From NCBI GenBank assembly GCA_903813345.2, contig CAIIXF020000008.1:29266005-29330004 (forward strand): 64,000 bases of DNA, in the 5' to 3' direction. Positions 56,809-64,000 of the stretch are shown here, in pieces. Each line of letters starts with the position of its first letter. The stretch's first letter is position 1. The notes below the pieces were generated by a model. That model saw only the letters and a list, made by a program, of their open reading frames with translations, did not search any database and had not been told where the DNA came from. The DNA is from Owenia fusiformis. Taxonomy: Eukaryota > Annelida > Polychaeta > Sabellida > Oweniidae. The position numbers were made by a program, and so were the translations under genes.

Positions 56809-58963
56809 ATGGCGGAACGAGCACTAATCCGCGAAGCAATGATCAGACGAAGTCTCCGAGCATCCCATATTACACGGTGTATAACCCAAACGCTCCTACA
56901 TGCACGACGGAGCGTTTCATTACTGAAATTAAACAAAGAAACGCTCCGGAGTAGGAAAACTGGCTGGCGGGAATGATGAGCCGTCTGACGATTTCCCCAA
57001 TAATGGGAATAAGAGGTATGAGTTACATATTTCGAGTATACCATTCGATGGGTGTGATATTCATGTTGTACATGGCTGGCTGTTGAAGTTTGAAGCAATT
57101 AGGAAGAGCTATACGAAGCAGTATAGTTATCAAAATTCAAAAACGTATTTGTCATTCTACCGGTCAAAACCCCTTTTGTCGATACATGTGATTAGTTGAG
57201 CCAAGATTAGAGCACCAACGTATATTTTAGTCAAATTCCAATGCTTCAACGCACCATACATTATCGTAATACTGATTTGATGACCGAAAATCCAGTCTTA
57301 AAAATGATGACATTCTCATATTCAAGAAACGCTCCGATCTGATTAACACAGTGAACTGGAAACGCTCCGGTAGTCTAGACCAGTTTAGGAAATATATAGC
57401 TTGCCTTTCCTTTTCAGGAAGAGAAAGAAAAGATCCATTATACCCCTTGGCATCAATAGAAGAAAGATTAATTCACATATAAATTTTCGTTTTTTTCTAT
57501 AGTATTATGATTTAGCACATATGTAGGCATGACATCATCTAATGTATAGGCTTAAATCAGCTAGTTGCACGTTTAGCACCACCAGGTTCAGATGTTTCAA
57601 TTTGCCTAACAAGTACAACACGTTTTTAAGAGATAGATTCGATCCGGGACTCTACTCTAATAATCTGAAAATGATATCAAAACAAAATGGTAAGAGCGTT
57701 TCTAAAATTGTGTTCTAAATCGACGGAGCGTTTCGAGGAAAACAAGCGATTTCTCGAGAACAAGTAATGGATTTGGACTGGGATTTTAGGAAATGAGAAT
57801 ATACGAGATTGTGATCTACTACTTTAACAGAAAGATTAACGTTTTCATAGAAATACTAGTTTAATTCGTAATTTGTGGTCAAAACGTCATCTTCAGATTC
57901 GTTCGATCTACACTACGGAGCTTTGATCAAGCAAATAACAGTTTACCACCAGAAGTTGAATAAATAAGATCTTTGCTCACGGTATTGTTCATCGAATGGT
58001 ACATAATATTTCACCATAACATATGATATGTAAGAGAAACGAGAGAAACAATACTTACGGTCATAGTGGAATCTTCATTAGCCGCCATTTTATTTCGCTC
58101 CGGAGCGTTTCCGCGTAAATGTAACGCTCCGTCGTGCATGTAGGAGCGTTTGGGTTATACACCGGACACGAGAACGGAACATCGGAGAAAAGCTCACCTT
58201 GGACTCAAAGGTCCGACAGCTTGAAAAAACTCTCCAGAGGAGAAGGCGAAAAGTGGATAAGGAAATTGACCAGGTAAAGACAATGTTGGATAAATATCAC
58301 GATAATTCTAGCGGTAGTAGCGATGAGAGTGACAATGATGAATCAAATACTGCAATCCGGACACCCTACCATTCTCTCCCCTGTACTCCTAGTAGTGCGT
58401 TAAGAGCAGGACGCGATAATTCGAAAATGTCGTCTGCGTCTGCTAAAAGTCACGTGACATTCGGACGCACGAGTGTGCAGACGATAAATTCCGAGATGCT
58501 GCAATACCCTGAAACAGCGGAATTAAAATCACGACAACGTAAAAACAGAACATGTAGATTTGATTCAAAAACTGGCGAATGTGCACATTTTCCATGTACT
58601 ATACCAAAGCATTACAATACATTAGGTTACCAGATTATACCGCATCAGATGTTACCTTTGCTCACAAACTCCAACTCGAAAAGTGCTGATCTAATCAGAA
58701 CTGATATTATCAAAACAACAGCAAAGGCTAGAAAAGCGTTAAAGAAAGTTGTTGAAGATTGTGAGCTGGAATCGGTTAGAAGACCCCTTAGATGCAAGAT
58801 TGACCAAACCGATCTAAAGACGGAGGGTCTTACCAAGGCAATGGATCACTTGAGATATCAGAGTATAATTCAGAGACCACTGGGTCGTGAAGCAAAATAC
58901 GGGGAACCTTTTCCTAGAAAACAAGTTCTTAAAGCTGCCAGAGCTGTACGATCTGACTTTTGA
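56809..58963 (+). pseudogene. Intronless coiled-coil/disordered protein gene C, interrupted by a 1.29-kb element
   Basis: The coding sequence begins at ATG 56809 (MAERALIREAMIRRSLRASH), breaks at 56876, and resumes in the same frame at 58171 as ERNIGEKLTLDSKVRQLEK, running to a stop at 58963. Without the insert it would be 286 aa: a helical N-terminus (about 1-65), an acidic Ser patch (SSGSSDESDNDES), then a polar basic C-terminal region with a CRFDSKTGECAHFPC cysteine cluster. Reading from the natural ATG into the insert stops at 56976. The frame downstream (58199-58963) is open and could be translated from an internal start. A canonical GT-AG pair that would splice out the insert and keep the frame was not found. 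The gene has the same plan as proteins A and B. Confidence 0.65.
56877..58165. mobile_element. 1.29-kb TIR element inserted in a coding sequence
   Basis: Left end GTGTATAACCCAAACGCTCC (56877) and right end GGAGCGTTTGGGTTATACAC (to 58162), with the match extending through CTACATGCACGACGGAGCGTT to more than 40 bp. ACACG flanks both sides (56872-56876, 58166-58170); a longer 8-bp duplication matches at only 5 of 8 positions. AACGCTCCG words in both orientations recur inside (about 56910, 56940, 57329, 57361, 57723, 58097, 58119) like subterminal repeats. No transposase is present, so it is non-autonomous; hAT-like is a guess. Confidence 0.8.
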
Positions 58964-59555
58964 TATATTCTAAGTTAGGGATCATTGACAAGATAAAGTT
59001 AACTGCCAATACAGGTTTCATAATAAAGCGAGCAGTGCCATTTAGGGTAAGAGTGACGTTATCACAACGCATTATTGTTTCATAAAAAATGGACAATGCC
59101 ATATTTAAAAATGGTGATAGTATAGTTGAATTGCAATAAAGAACCCATCTTGATAATGTACTCGGATTAGTAAATGCACCCATGCTTTGAATTTTCAATG
59201 AAAAATAAACAGGATGCTCTATCCCTTAACCATCTTTTCAAGATTGATCTAGTCCGCCTATCTAGTAAGGTAGGGCAACTATGAATTTTTAAAAGATCGT
59301 TTAGAAAGAATACAATGGATTGAAGCAGATGTAACTGATTATTTGAAAGAGTATAAATCAACAAGTCACTTCAGGAAACTGAATGGTGTAAACCTTTCAA
59401 CAGTACCTACATACTACGGCCAAATACCTAACAAAGTATACAATATGATGAAGAATGCTGTTGCAGTTTGTAAACCAGGTTCAAAGCTAGTATACTATAC
59501 CCCATTTAACGAATTTTAAAAGCATACAATTTCCGGAAGAACTGATAAAACCGAA
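58964..59555. other. Intergenic sequence, nothing recognised
   Basis: About 590 bases after gene C with no gene or clear repeat. A short frame at 59300-59400 has no family resemblance. Confidence 0.35.
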
Positions 59556-59727
59556 AAAGTGGGCCCAAATTTTGAAATTTTGAGACCCATTTTCTTCAAA
59601 ATTTGGCCTGAAATTAAAGGATAAGGCCTTAGAAGACCTAGTAATGACCAAAAAGGCCCAATTTTTCTCTCTGGGCCAAACTTGGGGGGGGGGAGGGGGG
59701 CACCATGGCCCCCGGATCCGCCACTGG
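59556..59727. mobile_element. GGGCC-rich MITE-like repeat, copy 3 (reverse orientation)
   Basis: Ends in CCCCCGGATCCGCCACTGG with a poly-G run and interior GGGCCCAAA/AAGGCC words. Inverted relative of 45366-45670. Confidence 0.65.
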
Positions 59728-60064
59728 ATTGTCCAGTAAGATATAGGAAGTCCATAACTAGACCTGTATTCGGAAACTATACTCTACAGAAACGAAAACG
59801 AAAAACAGAACCCGTAAATGAAAGATGACACCAAAGAGATTAAATAGAGGTAGGGTGAAGTGAAAACTCTTCGCATGCGTTCCTGCATATAGATAGACTT
59901 GAATTAAAATGAATTTGAATACCGAGTTCTGATTGACTTGCTTTTTGATGTATCATGGCTAACTCCAAGTCATTTCAATATATTCAAATGTCTAAAAATA
60001 TATTTCCATATTCCACATGCGCAGCAGAGATAAGAATACACAATTCCTAACGAATTCCTAACGA

Positions 60065-60430
60065 TGTGATATATCGAGTTCTAGAGTTGATTATATTTTA
60101 GATGGCCATCTTCTGGTGGCCATTTTGATGGTTTTTCGATAAATCTTGTCATCGCCATTTCAGGAAAACGGCTCTGGAATACTTTCCAAATTCGCACACA
60201 TGATAGAGGGTATAAGTTCTAGAGTTGATTAACTTTTCGGAGTCATCTTTGTTTCTGATGGACATTTTGAAGGTTTTTCGATAAATCTTGTCATCGCCAT
60301 TTCAGGAAAACCAATCATTGGATTTTCTCCAATTTCGCAAACTTGATAGAAGATATCAAGTTCTAGAGCTTATTGACTTTTAGACGGCCATCTTGTTTTC
60401 TGGTGGCCATTTTGAAGGTTTTTCGATGGT
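60065..60430. repeat. ~141-bp tandem repeat, about 2.6 copies
   Basis: CGATAAATCTTGTCATCGCC occurs at 60138 and 60279. AAGTTCTAGAG(T/C)TGATT-type starts recur at about 60078, 60217 and 60359, and GGTTTTTCGAT recurs a third time near 60417. Non-coding. Confidence 0.85.
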
Positions 60431-61640
60431 GTGATTTCGTTCACGTCATGCGCCCTGTTATACCATGCTGTGTGTGTTTTTCACTTACTTGATGTATTGA
60501 GGTGGCCTATTTTTACAAATGGTTCATTGCCTCCGCAGGTCCCGCCCAATCTTATGTCCCAATATGAACACCATTACAGAGGGCACAGTTTAGTGATGAA
60601 ATTAGTTTGGCTCAAGACTGCAGAATCACCGTAAGAGTGAACTTGAGCAACAATTATAGCACATGATTATGGCAGTGATTTTAGTGGATTAAGAATATAA
60701 CTATGCTATTGAATTATAGACTATTATGGCTTATATTAAGAGTAATTGGTTACCTGCCTAGAATGTCAAGATGAGGCTTTCTCCATGGTAAGAAAGAGCA
60801 TTACCCCAAGCTCATTTGATATTTTGAATAATTGACTTAACAAGTTAGAAAGTTTGACCTACTTTCCAAAGTCAAAGGCTAATGTTAAAATTGGTCTGAA
60901 CAACATTCTTTATCATATTTTCACATTTTAGGTCTTATAAATGATGATTTTACACACACGAATTTTTATCGCCAGATATGCACTGACTTGACAAGTCACC
61001 ATGACCTCAATAACTACGCACCTGAACACTATGCAATTATTAACTCCTTTCCAAATACCATCGTATATTTCATAATGGTTTTATGAATGCTCTGGGGGGC
61101 ATTTTTATATACTGAGGGTGACGGATCTTTTATAATGATTCAGCCAACCATATTGAGTGCAGCAGTGACTGCAATATGGAAAGAAATTTTAGAATATTTA
61201 TTTTTGGATTTTGGTCGCTCATGTCACACCTGGTGTCAATCTCTGCCTCTAACTCCACAAGAAAAATAGCGTTTCTTTCAATCGGATGGTGCCATATTGT
61301 TTGATTTATCTTAAAATGGCATATAATACATGAAGTGGTTTTAAACTTGTGTGACAGGATGTTTTAGATTTTCAAACCCTACTGTGGAGAGTTATATTTT
61401 TATGTATTTCAATTATATTTTCAAACCCTGCTAGGAGAATAGCCTTGATTTACACACAGTGTGCACATGTAAGGGGATTAACCTTGATTGCATTTACTTT
61501 CCAAATCACCAGTGCTAGCCTTGATTTTGAACTGTAAAGGTTTCCTAAGTGACATCTATATTATTGAGTAGAGTGAATGTTTATTCTAAATAGGGAATTC
61601 GAAGTGGCCAGACGTACATTCAGCAGTGGTAAGCATATTT
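60431..61640. other. Intergenic sequence with one possible exon
   Basis: The plus frame 60431-60634 includes FTNGSLPPQVPPN and ends at a possible donor (ACC|GTAAGA) at 60629. It is not assignable to a family and is probably chance or part of an untranslated transcript. Nothing else recognised. Confidence 0.3.
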
Positions 61641-63095
61641 TGATTTACATCCCCGAGCAAGGGGCTAAAATAAAAGGCTTTGAGGGCCTAGAGATATAAT
61701 GCCCGAGCAAGGGGCTAAAATAAAAGGCTTTGAGGGCCTAGATATAAATGCCCGAGCAAGGGGCTAAAATAAAAGGCTTTGAGGGCCTAGATATAAATGC
61801 CCCAGCAAGGGGCGCCCGAGCAAGGGGCTAAAATAAAAGGCTCCAAGGGCCTGAAAATATATGCGCAAGCAGGGGGCAAAAAATATGAACCATAAGGGGT
61901 AATGAATAAAAGGCCTGGAGAGCCTAGATACAGAGATATATGCCAGAGCAAGGGGCTATTAAATATAACTATGAGACAATATAAGAGAAGTTTTCTGAGA
62001 GGCATATATTTGACAGAAACAAAGAAAAATAGAACATTGATGACATGAAAAATCTTGATAACATGGCCTTATAATGAACACTGGAAATTCAACGTGTTAA
62101 TAACACAGTAAAATTAGAGGTCATTATACAGTACGTTATAGACGAAAACAATGACACTCAGGTATAATCTCGTAATTGGCAATTGAATGAAAACTGGGGT
62201 TTACTCAATAGAAAGTAGGTTGAATTGTTTTGACATGACTGGATAACCTATGCAAGTGATTGGTTATGTAATGGTTTAATTCCATGTACCCTCTTGTAAA
62301 CTAATTTGAAAATGACTTGAGTTTGTAACATTTGAAACTTCAAACTGAAGTCTGATAAACAATTGGCTTCTCTTTACATCTAAAGTCCGGGAGCACTGAT
62401 CTCTTAGTGGTTTTAACCACGTGGGCTTCGGATGTGAGAGTTGTCTCTCCACAGTAGGAGGTAATTGGCAATTGAGGTTAATTACTCATGTTAGGGGACT
62501 GCTTTTTCCCCACCAGTAATTCATGAATGAAACAATGATATGAGGTCAATTTTAGGTTTTATTAGCTTCATAATTACATCATGGAAAACCATCTACTAGA
62601 ACTACTGGGAGAGATTGCTCTCAAATCCGATGTCCACGTTAGTTTTTTGTTAATTTTTTATTAAAGATTTGAGGATTGGGAGTAGTAAAAATTAACAAAT
62701 CACATTATTCAGGATGTAAATACACCGTAAAGGGTAAAATTAAATGTGTATTTCACCCAATCCTTTAACATGAAATCTACTTGAATGTATGGATGTCACT
62801 TAGGAAACATAGATTTCCTAAGTGACATCTATATTATTGAGTAGAGTGAATGTTTATTCTAAATAGGGAATTCGAGGGAGGTAGTCATTAGCGAATGGAA
62901 TGGATAATAGTTTACATATCATGAAATTTGGATGAAATATCATGAAATTGGGAAATGATTGAAAAATAAGTTACCCTCCCACCCAACCCATTTCCTGAGG
63001 CTGTACATTCTGGTGGGTTTCACTTAAATATGTATTTCACCCAATCCTTTAACATGAAATCTACTTGAATGTATGGATGTCACTTAGGAAACATA
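61530..63095. repeat. Dispersed copies of a TCCTAAGTGACATCTATATT repeat with a hairpin
   Basis: TTTCCTAAGTGACATCTATA is at 61541 and 62814. The inverse CACTTAGGAAACATAGA is at 62799 and 63078, and the segment from CACCCAATCCTTTAACATGA to there is duplicated (62755 and 63037). At 62797-62828 the two orientations abut as a 14-bp-arm palindrome. This suggests a short element that has duplicated locally in both orientations. Confidence 0.75.
61648..61965. repeat. ~49-bp tandem repeat (CCCGAGCAAGGGGC unit), about 5-6 copies
   Basis: Units beginning CCCGAGCAAGGGGCTAAAAT start at about 61652, 61702, 61751 and 61814, with decayed copies to about 61965. The first three are nearly identical and the rest are shuffled or truncated. 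Confidence 0.9.
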
Positions 63096-63776
63096 GACAT
63101 GGTAAGAAATTTTCATATATTTTTGTCACTTTTTACCCTTTAGAATATGCCAACATTATGCCAATTGTATTCATTTTATTCTCCATAACTTTAGCTCCAA
63201 TTTGATGTAAATATTATTTTGTATTTCAAATACTTTTGAGTAATTTCTTTGTAAAACTTGAACAATGTGTTGGAACAATTGTGCATAAGGTGATGTTCAT
63301 TTCATGCACCTGTGCGTTATTCATTTACAATTAAAACCACCATTTATGTCATTTCATATGACTTATCTTGGTACACACGTTTTACAGGAGACACTGTTTG
63401 CGTACTAAAGATGTATGGCTAGCACTCAGAGACTGTATAGCTTATTTTATAAGGTACATTCCACATTTTATTTTATATTGCTTAATTGTAAACCTTCATG
63501 GTACATTTTGCATAAAGTAACTAAATTATATTTACATTTGGAAATTTCAATAGAGAAATGTATGTAGTGCGTCAAGCACAGTATAAGGGTTTTCTTGGGA
63601 ACAGAATAAGGGCCCTTTAAGTCCCATAGCCCTTAGTACTAAGAAGTTTATCATAAAACTGTATGTTTCATTATTGTATTTTACCTGCTTTACAAACAGC
63701 TATTTGTACATTACTTTTATTTGCAGCTCTGGGGTGCAAACTAGGTGCACAGCCTTAAGCATTTGTGGTTTTGGTC

Positions 63777-63885
63777 TTAAGTGATTTAGGTAGCTTAAAT
63801 ACAAGATCAGTTAATGATTTAGGTAGCTTGAATACAAGATCAGTTAGTGATTTAGGTAGCTTGAGTATTAAGATCAGTTGAGAGA
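63777..63885. repeat. ~36-bp tandem repeat, three copies
   Basis: GATTTAGGTAGCTTAAATAC recurs with small changes at about 63783, 63816 and 63849, each followed by AAGATCAGTT. The window ends shortly after with no further feature recognised. Confidence 0.85.
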
Positions 63886-64000
63886 TTTAGCTCATTTGTA
63901 TAACATTTTGATCATTTGATTGATTATAGGGTTGAATACATTTTAAATACATTTTATATTCTTATTCTGTTTATTCGATTTGTAATGTAACCCACGTCCA

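Noticed and set aside
56793-57098. Minus-strand 101-codon frame crossing the element boundary
   Set aside because: It spans the insertion junction and the element TIR, so it cannot be an old gene; antisense shadow.
56877-58170. Element in gene C as a normal GT-AG intron
   Set aside because: GTGTAT at 56877 could be a donor, but the position needed to restore the frame ends in CG, not AG, and the nearest AG shifts the frame.

Overview
This is a window from an intron-rich, AT-rich metazoan nuclear genome. The evidence is GT-AG spliced genes, small intronless genes widely spaced, a tRNA-like element, tandem minisatellites and many short inverted-repeat (MITE-type) DNA transposons. The gene set (an ABCC/CFTR-type protein, a GH65 protein-glucosylgalactosylhydroxylysine-glucosidase-like enzyme, a secreted vWA protein, a PAN/apple exon, a TIR-like protein) suits an invertebrate, probably marine. 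I do not assign a species or phylum. No bacterial, plasmid or CRISPR feature was seen.

Layout. 214-520 (-) is the first exon of a PAN/apple secreted protein running off the left edge. 3652-5967 (-) is an intronless transposase-like gene with a C-terminal PHD finger; a repeated 13-bp motif flanks it on both sides. 7859-24363 (+) is a 23-exon ABCC-type gene I could assemble completely (1605 codons, every splice phase consistent). Its introns hold at least eight mobile or tandem elements. 26933-28375 (+) is an intronless TIR-like gene. 28.4-34.0 kb is repeat-rich intergenic DNA. 34026-36495 (+) is a two-exon vWA gene whose intron carries a MITE containing a tRNA-like sequence. 37006-42088 (-) is a 12-exon GH65 gene, assembled completely (769 aa). 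42.7-46.4 kb is bracketed by two inverted ~310-bp repeats. From 46.8 to 59 kb lie four intronless coiled-coil/disordered-protein genes (46868-47701 -, 52065-52763 -, 53600-54121 -, 56809-58963 +), the last split by a 1.29-kb inverted-repeat element. 59-64 kb is tandem and dispersed repeats with no confident gene.

The most interesting locus is the ABC gene. Its reading frame, splice sites and ABCC fold landmarks are intact. However, the catalytic motifs of both nucleotide-binding domains are gone, apart from the NBD1 Walker A and Q-loop, so it looks like a maintained pseudo-ATPase. Intron 14 ends in a 17-copy, 75-bp tandem array. Each unit carries a complete 3' splice acceptor plus the first 30 nt of exon 15, and the unit length keeps the reading frame open. 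This creates many equivalent in-frame acceptors inside a membrane-transporter gene.
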